Source: Vitrella brassicaformis
Lineage: Eukaryota > Sar > Vitrellaceae
Direction: 5' to 3'
DNA length: 64,000 nt
Assembly (NCBI GenBank): GCA_001179505.1
Contig: CDMY01000288.1
Span: 1 to 64,000 of the forward strand
Below, piece by piece: positions 22,283 through 39,778 of the stretch. The translations under genes were made by a program, and so were the position numbers. The notes under the pieces were generated by a model. The model was not told the DNA's origin. It worked only from the letters and a program-made list of their open reading frames with translations, and did no database searches. Position 1 is the first letter of the stretch; every line of letters starts with the position of its first letter.

Positions 22283-25023
22283 ATGTCGTCGTCGTCGGGT
22301 GCCGCCGCCTTGCCGCCTCCAGATCTTCGAGCTGTGAGAGATGCGGCCGCCTCTTCGATGAAATATGAGTTGATCTGGCCAACAAACTCGGCTGTAGCAG
22401 TCAGTCAACGGCTGTGGTGCGATGGGGGGGAGCAGCACGGACATTTTCCTCCTTTGCGGCCTCTTGCGAGCTTTCCTTCCCTGAGCTCGCCCTTTTTCCG
22501 AAAGCGTGAGTGGATTTCCAGGCTGGCATCTTGCAGATGATCTCTCGCCGGTGCGCCAAGCAGATGGACGAACGATGAAATTTGGATGCCTCTGATTTTC
22601 TCGACAGCGTTGAGTGGCGCCAAAGGGCAGGTTCCATTCTCAACTGCTGCCCGGAATCTGCTGCATGTGCCACAGGTATGTAACCGCACACTGATCGATG
22701 GATGGATGGATGGATGGATGGATGGCGTGGATGGTGCAGGTGGCTGGTAGCTTGCGAGATGTTTCAGACGACTTAGCCGATCATCGCATAGAAATCATGA
22801 CTGAGAGGGCACACAGGTGAGGCAGCAGGCAGCTCAAAGGGGTGATTGTGCCATCGCCTGTTGCTGCCGGTTTCTCAGGGGCAGAGCCGTGGTTTGGCGG
22901 CCTCAGCTGGTGCTGGTGGTGCTGGTGGTGCTGGTGGGGAGGAGGAGGACAGTGTAGCTGCGGCCGATGGAGAAACGGTGAGACCGGCCAGAGGCGATGA
23001 GTGACAGACAGACAGACAGACAGACACACTCACCGCTCTGCCGCTCCCTGTGTGTTGTGCAGGTGCTCATGTTGGTGATGCCCTTCCTGCCGCTCCACAT
23101 CCTCGTCCCTCTCCCCCTGCGGCGGCCCAAGAGCTCCAAGCTGCTGTGGGAAGAGGCGGCAATCAGCCACACACGGCTCTTCATCGACTGCGCAGCCAAA
23201 GCTGACCACCAGTACTGGCATTCGCAGACCGAGGGCCGCGTGTTTTGGCAGCGCATCCCTCCCCTCTCCGTCGAGCGCGTAGCGGCACGGCTCACCGGCC
23301 TCACCGAGATCACCCTCTGCCACCCTGAGAACCACCCCGTGTGGTGCAGTGACGTGTTGGTCTCCGTCATTGAGACCACAGCCGCCCCGCCCGCCCGGCC
23401 CGATGGACAGGCAGACGCCAGCCGGTTGGAGACCATCGCATTCGAGAAGGTGCAGCTGAGTGAAGCGGAGCTGGGCGACCAGCAGCGGCAGCGTCCCCTT
23501 CTCCCTGATCCCCTCGCCAAGCCCCCCACCCTCCCTCCCCTCGCCGAGCCCCCCACCCTCTCTCTCCCGTCGCTCAAGGCCGTGATAGGAGCCGCCGGAG
23601 GGCACGGTGTCCTGGCCGACAGAGGGTGGAGGGTGCCGTCACTAAAGCGCCTGGAGCAGCAGGGCTGGGGTGCGGACAAGGTGTGCCGCTTCGTCAGCTC
23701 GTCACTGTCGCTGCAGCACGTCGGCGGGAGGCTGTCGGATGATGGCTGGGCCGGTGTGTTTGAGCGCATGCCTGAGGCCGCTGCTGGGCAGAGGGGGCCA
23801 CTTGCACGTCTGCAGAGTATCGGCACCATCGAGCTGCACGACAGTCCTGAGGCGGCCCGTGGAGCGATCGCCAGACTGCAGGTACGTAACCAGCAATGGA
23901 TGCCGGTGCAATATAGGTCATTTTGGATGTGTGTGATCTTCCTGTGTGCAGGTGGCACTCGAGTCGCGTGGCTGCCGCCGGTCGCTCACTCAGCTGAGCG
24001 CGGCGATGAGCTTTTTCAGGTTCGACAGCAGTGTCCTTCCCGTCGTGCAGTCCCTCGAGTCGCTGCACAAGACGTGCTGCCGAGCCGACGCCCGAGTCGT
24101 CCTCGAGGCCCAACGTGTCACCAGTTTCGACCTGTCGCTCTTCTACAGCGACGACTTTCCCCCCAACCCCTCGCCCCTCTTCAAGACGATGATGCAACAA
24201 CTCGCACGGCAGACGACAACCGTGGCCTACGTCATCAGCGAGCATGACCTCACCCACCCCGTCGACAGCCCCAGTAAGGCCGCCATCGACATCGCCGAGA
24301 GCCTCACATTTGATGGTGCGCGCTCCGTGTCGGTCTGCAATGCCATTGGCTTCGTCCCCCCTCCCGACACCCCATTGCCCCATCCCACCATCATCAACCA
24401 CCTGCAGCACTTCCCAGATTCCCCAGAGCTCCCAGATTCCCCAGAGCTGTGCATTGACAGCCGGCTGGGCGGTGAAGCGGGTCGGCTGTTGGCACAGAAG
24501 ATGCCCACTGAGTTGAGGAAGGTGGAGTTCGGGAGCGCTGTGAGCGCACAGGACCGACGGGTCATGTTGGAGGGGCTGGGTAAGGGGAGGCAGGTGGGCA
24601 CCGTCAGCGTCGATGCAGGGGAGGGGGTCAAGCTCGGTGAGGGCCCCTTCGTCGACTGGACGTCGGACAGCTTCCCCTCGATTCGCACCATGAAGATACG
24701 CTTGAGGAGTACGCACCCACATGGAGGTTGGTTCAGCTTGCGTGTGCATCATCGCCGTGTGTATGTGGTGTTCCTCAGAGCTCATGCTCGATGAGCTGGA
24801 TCCCTCTGCTGCAGCTGAGACCATCCGCGAGGGCATCTCATCGGTTGTCGGTGCCGTGCGAGGCTTGGAGTGTTTGTCGGTGCATGTGGAAGGCATCGGG
24901 GCCATTCGCGACGCCGTTCAGCAGCTGCTCCCCCCGCGCACGATGATCGGCTCCAGCTTCATCATCAGGACACAGGCGTCCTGTGTCCTGTGGGTTGACG
25001 TGATTGCAAGGCGTATCTTTTAG
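22283..25023 (+). CDS. unrecognised leucine-rich, multi-exon protein
   Basis: The reliable exons are 22740-22816, about 22887-22977, 23063-23881, 23952-24708 and 24779-25023 (TAG stop). An upstream exon ends at 22675 (FSTAARNLLHVPQ), and the start is perhaps the ATG at 22283; the first junctions are uncertain. The large exons encode alternating hydrophobic strands and helices (LPLHILVPLPLRR; LTGLTEITLCHPENH; LRKVEFGSAVS; GLECLSVHVEG). This spacing suggests a leucine-rich-repeat-like fold, in a layout seen in F-box/LRR proteins, but I see no clear F-box. A linker has a triplicated GAGGAGG run and an acidic patch, and two PDSPEL units repeat near 24415-24450. Function is unknown. Confidence 0.7.
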
Positions 25024-25670
25024 AGGGTGAGGCGGAGCAGTGCATCCATCGCCCTTATAATACGAGTGTGTGTGTGTGTTCAGGCTGTGTGTCGAGTTGA
25101 GCCAGTCGTGACACAACAGCACCGTTCCGTAGCGCTCCCATCCCATCCGTCTGTGTGTGCGTCTGTATAGCTTTGTGTGTGTGTGTGTGCATAGAGAGAG
25201 GGTGCATTGGTGTGAATGCCGCGTGGCTGCCTCGTCGATGGATGGGTGGATGCATAGGCGGCGTGCCTGCGTCTGTTCGTCTGTATGTTTGTCTGTTTGC
25301 CGGCCAATTTGCCCGTCTTTGGGCGGGCTGGTGTGCCATTAGACCTGCGCTCCCTGCTGCTGTCCCCTGCTTATCGCCTCCTCTCTGTCTCTCTCTCTCT
25401 CTCTCTCTCTGGACAGACAGCAAAGCTCAGAGAGCACACCTTTGGTGACAGTCAGACAGACGGACGGACGGACGGGCCAGCCAAGGTGATGCATGCTGCA
25501 TGTTGGTGTGACCGCACCTTGAATGGACTGTGTGAGGATACTCTATGTGCGCTTCCACAAATACCGAATAATCCGTTCCTCCCCTTTCCAGCCGTTTCTT
25601 GACCGTAAACCCTGCTGCGGGCATTCGCATGATTCATTGATAGGAGCTGGCTGCTGTAGATCTCGACGCA
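25024..25670. other. intergenic region with dispersed repeat
   Basis: No coding signal is seen. Most of it is TG/CT tracts and copy 2 of the palindromic repeat. The last 150 bp, lower in repeats, should hold the promoter of the DYRK gene. Confidence 0.7.
25245..25500. repeat. dispersed repeat with GC-rich palindrome, copy 2
   Basis: Counterpart of 7863-8190 in the same orientation, shorter by small deletions. Its palindromic core (25311-25328, GCCCGTCTTTGGGCGGGC) is imperfect where copy 1 is perfect. Confidence 0.75.
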
Positions 25671-31243
<5,573 letters not shown>

Positions 31244-31519
31244 CCGACAGAGACATAGATGAGGAGCCTGACGGAGCGAAAATGGCGCTGTAGCTTAGGG
31301 GTGGGTTAGTGGGTTGTCGCGCGACTGCCTTGTTTAGTTGGTGGTGTCAGTCATGGTGATGCCAGACACGCAGGCAGACCCTTGCAGACGCGCTGTTGTT
31401 GATAGCTATGAGTGCATTGGACCAATGGCATTGATCAAGTCCGTCCGTCCGTCGTGGGCATCAGCCTGTCTGTCTTGTCTGTTGGTGGGTCCTTTCACGC
31501 CATCTGTCGATCATATCGA

Positions 31520-33347
31520 TCATACCACCATCCGTCCACCCTGTCCATCCATCCAGTCCATCTTGCCTCTCACGGCACGCCAACTAGCGTCATCACATCC
31601 CTCAGTCAGGGCGTGAGAGGCCTCCGAAGTCAGGTCGTCCTCATCGAATCGTGCTGCTGTCTGTGTGGTCTGGCGGGCTGTCACCTCTGCAATCAGCCAA
31701 AGACACACACGGCACAGCCAACATGAATAGGGTGCACTGACGAAGGAGGGAAGGGATGGAAGCCGAGTTCATGAGTGTCTCATGCACCTACGCCTGTCAG
31801 AGTCGAAGGCCGTACGTCGGTTGATTCTCTCGTGGACCTGGTTGGTAGGCCGGCTAACCATCTGGCCGTTGCTCCCCCATTCAGCCCCTACATTCAACCA
31901 GAACAGACACAACACAATCGACATGAGGGAGGTACACCGGGCAGAGGTGGAATGGAGACACGGCGTGGCATGGCGTGGCTGTCTCACGTCCGTCAGTGTT
32001 GGCCTCTATGCCCACCCACCCCCGACCTCCTGCCGCGTTGCGATACTCCCAGTGGGGCCCCTCGCCGTGGCGCTCATAGGCCAATCCACAGCCGCCATGC
32101 GCTTCGATCGTGGTGGTTTTGGTGCTCCGCTGTGGCGCGTACTTGTTGTTGTCCTTCTCGTTGTGGGGCCCTCGCATCAGTCCGATGCCGAGACGGACCA
32201 GCTCCTGCGGTCCAACCACCATGCCGTCATATAGTGCGTTGGCGAAGCGTGCACCGAAACTCCCGCACTGCTCCCGCCATTGGGGCTGCTCCGCTCTCTC
32301 TGCCTCCCACCGATCCCGCTGCGCCATGACACGCTTCTGGGCTCGCTGTTGCTCCTGCGCTCGTGTCTCCTCGATGATGCGGCGCTCCCGCTGTGCCATG
32401 GCACGGTTCTGCCAAGCCTTCTGGGCTCGTTGCTGCTGTTCCGTTTGCTGCCAGATCCGTACTCCCTCTCTCACTTCTGCCAGCCGCTCCGTTTCTTCAG
32501 TCCAGCGCTGAGGATCTTCCCACGGCCGCACGGTGAGAGTCGCAAAGGAGCCAGGATACTTCTGCTTCAGGGCCTTCTCGATCTTTACGAGGTCGTCCTG
32601 AAGCTTGGCTGTCGATGCGGGATTGGCACACGTTGTGTAGCCCTCAGTCAGGGCGTGAGAGGCCTCCGAAGTCAGGTCGTCCTCATCGAATCGTACTGCT
32701 GTCTGTGTGGTCTGGCGGGCTGTCACCTCTGCAATCAGCCAAAGACACACACGGCACAGCCAACATGAATAGGGTGCACTGACGAAGGAGGGAAGGGATG
32801 GAAGCCGACTTCATGAGTGTCTCATGCACTTACGCCTGTCAGAGTCGAAGGCCGTACGTCGGTTGGTTCTCTCGTGGACCTGGTTGGTAGGCCGGCTAAC
32901 CATCTGGCCGTTGCTCCCCCATTCCCCCTTCTCCTTCGCTGCTTGGGGCTCAGCCGTTTTACTTGCAAACGCGTCCGGGTATTCCCGCCTCATGGTCGTG
33001 TCGTTGGTGGATATCGTTGGAAACATTTGCTGGGCTTTGCAAATGCTTTGCAGTACCAACTTCAAGTTCTCCTGCTCGTCCGCTCTGCCCCCCAGTAGCC
33101 CCCATTGCCTTGACTCGGAGACTTTGCATGCATACCGTTTTTTCCCTCTCTCGTACTTGTTTGATCTCCCATGCACTGCCTGTCGGCTTCTGAGCTCAAT
33201 CCAATGATACTTATGACAGCCGTCTCGCGTGCTGTCTTCACGACTGTGTTCCTGGCCTGGCAACACGGTATTGGCCGAATACACGACCACAGCTTTCTTT
33301 TGCAATGACAGATTGATGTCCCTTTCTGTAGTGGAGGCGGCAAACAT
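31520..33347 (-). CDS. lineage-specific protein with internal exon duplication
   Basis: Four minus-strand exons, 32834-33347, 31988-32728, 31792-31887 and 31520-31686, sum to exactly 506 codons including the stop. The start is the ATG at 33347. The end of exon 1 plus the start of exon 2 (WGSNGQMVSRPTNQVHER ... VTARQTTQTA ... DDLTSEASHALTEG) is repeated by exons 3 and 4. The middle is a charged Gln/Arg/Glu-rich helix, likely coiled coil (EQQQRAQKAWQNRAMAQRER), followed by VGPQELVRLGIGLMRGPH and a Gly-rich part (CGLAYERHGEGPHW). A second, disturbed member lies at 55.7-56.6 kb among kinase relics. No known domain is recognised. It shares a 103-bp upstream region with the divergent membrane-protein gene. 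Confidence 0.75.
31599..31882. repeat. 284-bp direct repeat, copy A
   Basis: Nearly identical (four mismatches seen) to 32641-32924, offset by 1042 bp. It includes two coding segments and the intron between them, so intron and exons were duplicated together, recently. Confidence 0.95.
32641..32924. repeat. 284-bp direct repeat, copy B
   Basis: Partner of 31599-31882. It spans the end of exon 1, intron 1 and the start of exon 2 of the minus-strand gene. The intron is as conserved as the exons. Confidence 0.95.
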
Positions 33348-33450
33348 TGGGGGGAAATCAGAGGGGAGCCACCACTCAGTCTTCCGCCACAGCTCCAGCA
33401 GGGACAGCCATCCAGCGCCGCCCAGGCCATCTCATTATGCGCCTATCGGG

Positions 33451-34193
33451 ATGCCAAGACTGATCAGTTTGCAGGGGATGCCTGTTCAACATGCCGATCC
33501 AGCTGTCCAGAGGAGAGAGCACGAGACGAAATACGCCACCGGTGAGGGAGAGGCAGAGAGAGAAGGCCACACTCATCTGGATGGGTGGGATGGATGGATG
33601 GGTTTGTGGCTTTCGTGTTCTCGTTCAGTACCCATATCGATGCATTTGAGTCAGCCCCACAGCGGCAACCCAAGCCCCAGCTCGTCTCATGATCAGGCGT
33701 CTTCCCACCACGTCGCCACGACACATCTGTACGTGCCCCCCACCCACCATCATGATGTGAGGGAGCAGGACCGTGTGCAGCAAGACAGAGCGGTGACGTA
33801 CCACGCGCCAGTGAGCCCCATCTACCCCCAGGGTGACTAAGGGTGATGTCTCTCCTCCAATCTCTGTTTTTCTATCTGTCAAGTGTCTGCTTGTGTGTTG
33901 TTAGTGTGGCCGCATGGTGTGGACTATCCCATTCATCCGATGCAGCAGCCAGTGATGCCCCTGCCGCCAACCGATGACACCCCCACAACCTCCTTGAGGG
34001 AAGCGGCGAATGTCATAGTTCTTCTGCTGCTGCCGTTCTCTCTTTCGCTGGCCATTGTGGCACTTGCCAGGTGAGTGGAGCCCTGTCTGTGTGTGTGGAC
34101 CATACGTGTGTGCGCCTGTGTGGGAATGGTGCTTGCAGTGTGTTGGTGTCCGTGTGGAAGAAAAGGAGGCCGTACAAGAGGTTCTGTGGATAA
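33451..34193 (+). CDS. small single-pass membrane protein
   Basis: Four exons, 33451-33541, 33629-33832, 33905-34070 and 34139-34193, give 171 residues with consistent phases from the ATG at 33451 to TAA. The first two thirds are hydrophilic, rich in His, Ser, Pro and Gln (THHHDV, PPTDDTPTT). Near the C terminus is one strongly hydrophobic helix (VIVLLLLPFSLSLAIVALA), followed after a few residues by a basic tail (WKKRRPYKRF). With no signal peptide and the basic tail after the helix, it could be a tail-anchored-like protein. No family is recognised. It starts 103 bp from the divergent minus-strand gene. Confidence 0.6.
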
Positions 34194-34999
34194 TAGGGCA
34201 GCTCAAGAGCTGAGAGAGAGAGAGAGAGAGACTAGGACCTGCTGATATGATTGAGCCATAGGCGTAAGCACACACGCTAGTCTCCTTAAATGCACGTCAC
34301 AAGCAAGAGAGACATGCATCAAAAGAGCCAGCCGCTCATGCGCACTCCTACCTCCAATGAATGCGGCTGAGAATCCGGGCGAGACATAGCTGCGCTGCTG
34401 CTTTGCGTGTGTTGTCAGGAGTGTGCCGAATCCATCTCGACTGCTTCAGCCCGCCTGTCGCTTCGGAAGGCTGGCTGACACTGTCGATATCGATTCGCAA
34501 CACTCATGACGACACACGTACAGTCACAGAGCAATCGATGCCTAGGTGCATGGTGAAAACACACGTCGACGTCTGTTCGTCCACAGCACGTTCCGTGGTG
34601 ACGTATTGTGTCGCGCTGCCTTCTGTGCCTTCGCAGCGCCCAGCTGACACTTATTCGCCCGATCTGTGCCGCCCAGATCCAGCGAACCAGCGGCGGGTGG
34701 CCTACAGTGCAGGCACCCCAGCGTCAGAGCCACACCACACAATGAGCAGGTGAGTGACGCTACAACCAAAAGGCTCTTTCTCGACTGGCCGGCATCATCC
34801 CATTCCATCACACATCGCTCATACACGCACACAGAACCTGCCACCGTCTTGACGCATCGGACGCGCATACACACACACACACCGCTCCCCCACCCATTTC
34901 CCCTACCGACTCTCAGCTAGCTACCAGCAGCCTCTTGACGCCCGCCGGGCTGCCCTCGGGGCTCCAAGCGGCGTTCCCTTGGTCGGGTCGCCTGCCGCC
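34194..34999. other. convergent intergenic region
   Basis: This lies between the 3' ends of the small membrane-protein gene and the NBR1-like gene. I see short GA and CA repeats and no coding sequence. Confidence 0.7.
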
Positions 35000-37900
35000 T
35001 TATCTCTGGCCGATGGCCCCTGACGCCTGTTGCCGCTTCAGCTGGCGAATGAGGGTGTGGTAGTGCTGCAGCGGTTCACGCAGCCTTGGCATCAGGTCCT
35101 GGGGAAGGAGAGGAAAAGGAACAAGTTTAGGAGAGGTTGGTGGTGTAGAAGGAAGGGNNNNNNNNNNNNNNNNNNNNNNNNNNNNNNNNNNNNNNNNNNN
35201 NNNNNNNNNNNNNNNNNNNNNNNNNNNNNNNNNNNNNNNNNNNNNNNNNNNNNNNNNNNNNNNNNNNNNNNNNNNNNNNNNNNNNNNNNNNNNNNNNNNN
35301 NNNNNNNNNNNNNNNNNNNNNNNNNNNNNNNNNNNNNNNNNNNNNNNNNNNNNNNNNNNNNNNNNNNNNNNNNNNNNNNNNNNNNNNNNNNNNNNNNNNN
35401 NNNNNNNNNNNNNNNNNNNNNNNNNNNNNNNNNNNNNNNNNNNNNNNNNNNNNNNNNGTGCCTACGATGACTCTGATGGGCTGTCTGTCGTCTGGGCCGA
35501 GTATCTCGCGGATCGGGTCGGTGGGAATGAAGCCCTGATGGTTGATGGATACAGAGTAGGGACACGGACCACGTATGTGCGTGCAGCCTTTCGTATGCTC
35601 ACCCAGTCGGCGCCGTCACTGCTGGTGATGCGCATCACGTTCTTCTCCCTGACCACACAGAATGCAGAGAAGCGTGTGAGCACGACCACGACACAACACA
35701 TGCACCTGTGCCGCTCTTACTGTGTCTTGCCGCGGATCTGGGCAGCGAACTTCATTATCAGATCCTGGGGCAACTGACCAGAGACAACAGACATGCGGTC
35801 GTGAGAAGGTCGCCCTCTCCTTCCTTCTTTGCTGTCTGTGCACACACCGCACCGTTGGCAGTGGGCTGTCGATGGAGGTGATGCTGTACATGCGGTGGAA
35901 CAGGTTCTCGCCAAAGACACCCTTGTACCGATCTATCGCCTTGCTGCACACACACACACACACACATACAGACATACACACCACGCACCCCCAATCAACC
36001 GCCCCCTCCCGCCACCGATGTTCCCCCGTTCCGCGCCCACCTGAGCTCCTCCGCAGACAGAGATGGCTCCCCCTCGTCGACAACGGCAGCAGGTGGCTCC
36101 TCTCTGCCCACTGGACGCGTGCCGTTCAGGTCCGGTACTACTGGCACCACCGGCACCTTTGGCACGACGGGCACCGATGGCACCGACGGCTGCTGCATGG
36201 GCTGCTTGGGCTGCGACGGTGGTGGGGGTGGCGGGGGAAGTGGTGCTGTGGCACCACCTGGCAAGGGAGATGGCGGACCCACAGGCTGATGGATCAATAT
36301 ACACAGACACACAGACACTCATGGTGTGTGTACCTGTACGCCTGAGGCCACTCCCCACCGTGCCCAGCTCAGCTTACCACTAGATCTGCCGACCCCTGTG
36401 GCTGTGTGTGTGCTGGTCGTGCCGGCTGCTGTTTGGGCGGCTGCACTGGGGCCGGCCCGGGCGAGCTGAACTCATCTTCGCTGTGCTGCGTCTTGGCCCT
36501 CGGACGCACCAAGGCAACGGGCGGAGGGGGGCCCGGGGGCTGAATTCAGCCCAGCCAATCACACCACATACATGATGAGAAGTGTCCGTGTGCGTCGGTG
36601 TAGTGTCTGTGGTGCCCACAGGTGGTGGCTGAACGGTCGTCTGTGGCACGTCGGGGACGAGTGGGGGTGGGGGCGGGGGAGGGGGAGGGGGCGCCATCGA
36701 CGAGCCATTGTTCTGGTCGACGCCGGCGCCTTCGATCGTGAAGGCGCGACTGAGTGGGTTGCCTGAACACACCAATGAGAGAGGGGAGGCATGGATCTGC
36801 GTGTATGTATGGGAGAGTTTGGGGGTGCGTTTGCTGACCGTCTTTGCCGAATATGCGCCATGCGGACGATATTGGGCCCACACGGTCGGGCACCACACGC
36901 ACCTGAATCGACACCAGGCCACCTGTGGACACACACGAACACACACACATCGACTGTGTACACGCATCGAGTGGGTCAGGGTCGGTGCGTGTACCTACCT
37001 GGTTTGATGGGGATGTCTTTGCAGCATGCTATGGGCTGTGTGTCGCCCTCTGGGGAGAGCAGGGTGCCTCCGGCCTCCATCTTGATGTACGCCCCCGCCG
37101 CCCACTCCTTCTTGGAACTGTTGGAGAACTGCCTGCAGTGGCAAAGAGGACACACACACAGATGCGTACCAATTTCCGTGCGCGTCGTAGTGGGTGCGTT
37201 GACTGACCAGCTTGCGTGTACGGGGAGGCCAACGGGGAGGTCGCCCAGGTTGCTCTTGAGGGCGTCTGCAGTGGTGATCTGCAGCACGTCAAGAGGTTAG
37301 CTCGACTGCATACCATCTATCTCGCACCATGAAGCCTTGTGTGTGGGAAATACCCTGTCGGTAGCAGTGGTGGTTGCATCGCTCGTGGCCACACTAGCAC
37401 GATCTGCACTCGCCAGTACAACCCTCTGTCATCCAGTTCCCTGTATGTGTCATTCCCCGACTGACTGACCTTTGTCGGTCACGATCTGCATGTTGGTCTC
37501 GCCCAGCTTGGCCACGAGCGCCGTCACCTGGTCTTCAACAAACCGACGGGCGCTCGTCGCCGTCTCGGTGCCGTACAACTCCAAAAACGACTTGAAGTCA
37601 CTCACTGTCAGCAATAAACACACCCCCACACACAACCACGATCCAACACCAACACCCACGATGTCGGTTGGATGCGCGACCCTCCCACGTACCAGTGTCT
37701 TTGAGCGCGGCGATCTCCCTGGTGAGTCCTCTGACAAGGCCGCCCAGCTGCCGCCCCTCCAGTGACGATGCAGCACCTGCCTCCTCACGCTGCCCCGTGC
37801 TGCTGATGCTGTTGTCCTTGTCGTTGACGACAAACATGAAGGGCGTGGGTGTGCTCGTGTTGGCGTGTTGTGCGGCCATGAGGCCGTGGTCGGTGAGGGC

Positions 37901-38242
37901 AGACTGGAAGTCAGCCGGGGAGCTGATGGTGATGGCAGGCCCGCCGACGTGGTCCACTGCACCCACACACACACAGACATACAACACAACACAGCACAAC
38001 ACAGCACAACACAGCACAGCACAACACAACACATGCACGTGTGCAGGTGTCTGCCGATGCGCCAGTGTGCTTTTGGGCACCTTCCAAGCCCCGTTTCCCT
38101 TACCATAGCCCAGCGTGGCGATGTCGGTGTTGACGTCAGGGAATTTCGCCTTGACGGCTGCCCGCAGCTGGTCGAGCGATTCCACCTTTCCCTCATACTT
38201 CCTGACCTCGTCGTGGTGCCTAATCTTGGGCCGGTCCACCAT
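35000..38242 (-). CDS. NBR1-like protein with PB1 and FW domains
   Basis: The start is the ATG at 38242 and the end the TAA at 35000-35002. The first exons (38104-38242, 37693-37956) encode a PB1-like domain (KIRHHDEVRKYEGKVESLDQ ... ITISSPADFQSALTDHG). A helical segment follows (37470-37604, FVEDQVTALVAKLGETN). Exons around 36.7-37.3 kb then encode an FW (NBR1 central) domain: VHASWQFSNSSKKEWAAGAY, IPIKPG, VSIQVRVVPDRVGPISSAW and FGKDG/NPLSRAFTIEG. Long proline-rich linkers and a C-terminal region follow (FGENLFHRMYSI, LIMKFAAQIRGKTQ, VMRITSSDGADW), with a final exon DLMPRLREPLQHYHTLIRQ. PB1 plus FW is the core of NBR1 selective-autophagy receptors. I see no ZZ zinc finger, but 300 unknown bases interrupt the 3' part. 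One junction near 37.3-37.5 kb is unsettled. Confidence 0.7.
35158..35457. other. assembly gap (300 N)
   Basis: Exactly 300 undetermined bases, a conventional placeholder length, within the 3' part of the NBR1-like gene. At least one exon boundary is hidden in it. Confidence 1.
37981..38033. repeat. ACAAC/ACAGC minisatellite in an intron
   Basis: A run of interspersed ACACAAC and ACAGCAC units inside the first intron of the NBR1-like gene. Confidence 0.9.
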
Positions 38243-38521
38243 GGCCGCTGCGCTGCGCAGACACGAACGAGGCTGCAGGATCTATGTGCCGCTTGCGGCA
38301 AAATGCAGGGAGCGAGGCTCACACACGCCGGATCTGTGCGCACTGAGGTGTGACGAGCGCCAGATCCGAAGTTTTGATCACCTACCCGAGCTCGCACCTC
38401 GGGGACGAGGAGGAGGATGACACTCCTGCATGCATTCATCTTCTCGGTCATCTGTCCGTCCGTCCGTCCGTCAACACATGGAAGTATACGGCAATTCACA
38501 GTAGTCCATTCGCCATACAAA

Positions 38522-39745
38522 CTACACTACACCAGTCAGTCCATTCGCCGCTGCCCTCTGTCTGTGGTATTTGAGTGCAATCAGCGGATCCCACCACATC
38601 GCCGTGGCCGTCAGGGCCGCATCTACACACACACACAGAACCACACACGCCCCACAAAGCGACACACAAGATGTCCAGCCACCCATACGCACATACCCAC
38701 GTTCACTTGGTCGCCCACCTGCGCCAGCCTCCAAGAAGTCGCGAAAATGCTCCGGCTGTGTGATGCCGCCCACACCCATGACGGCCATGCCATCCATCCC
38801 GCCATCCTCACGGCGGATCCGCGCCGCCTCTCTGATGAAAGCAACCGCCCACGGCCGGATGAGCTCCCCGCACACGCCGGCGGTGGGCCGGTCTGCACCA
38901 AGGGCGGGCACACACGCGCCACTCTGTGTCTTGTGGACAGTCATGGGCACGCTGTTCAGGCCGCAGAAGGCACGGACGCCTGCTCGTGAGGCCGACTGCA
39001 TCACCTGAGGCACACAGACGGAGAGAGGTATTGTGTGCGGTTGGTTCACGGCTCTGTGTCTGTGAGAGAGCTACCTGTTTCTGTAGGTCTTGTTGATGAG
39101 GAAAGTCGCCCACTTTGACGATGACGGGTGTGGCTGTGGGCTGCAGCTCGGCCACCACACGCTTGGACAGATCATACACACTCTGAAGCGACAAAGCGAC
39201 AAACATGACGGTTCGTGGCGCCGCAGGAGAGCATTGCGTGGTGACGTGCGTGTGTGCCATGCCTGTGGGTCTTGGTAGAGCGAGCCACTCTTCTTGTCGA
39301 CATTGGGGCATGACAAATTCAGCTGCACACGAGGGAACAACACACAAACGTGCATGTATGTGTATCCCCCGTCAGTCACGACAGTCGCTGACCTCCACAG
39401 CCATCGCCCCGTGCTGCTGTGCGAACGAGGCGGCCTCCGCATAGTCATCACCCAACGACACGCCATCACTGCGCTGCGTGCCCACCTGACAACAAACACC
39501 TCCACGGATGCCTCAATCGCGATTGGTCTGCCAGGCTTACCACCGACACGATGAGCATCTGCCCCTCCCCTATGCCCTCCTTCGCTTTGCGCAGGTCGGT
39601 AGCCAGGTACTCCCGGCTCATCGACGGCATGCCGTATGAGTTGGTGATGGTCAGCGCAGACACCGACGGCAGCCGCTGCTGCTGCTGGTCCTCACACACC
39701 CACACCTCGTGGCCTCCACCAGGCTGATCAACAGAATACCACGGC

Positions 39746-39778
<33 letters not shown>

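Noticed and set aside
24967-24989. Perfect 10-bp hairpin near the end of the leucine-rich gene
   Set aside because: It is short and lies in coding sequence, so it is expected often enough by chance.
31599-32924. Long terminal repeats of a retroelement (284-bp direct repeats)
   Set aside because: The repeats contain exon-intron-exon of a closing reading frame, there is no TG...CA end or primer-binding site, and the interior encodes no reverse transcriptase or integrase.
35158-35457. Biological spacer or centromere-like gap
   Set aside because: It is exactly 300 N, an assembly placeholder.
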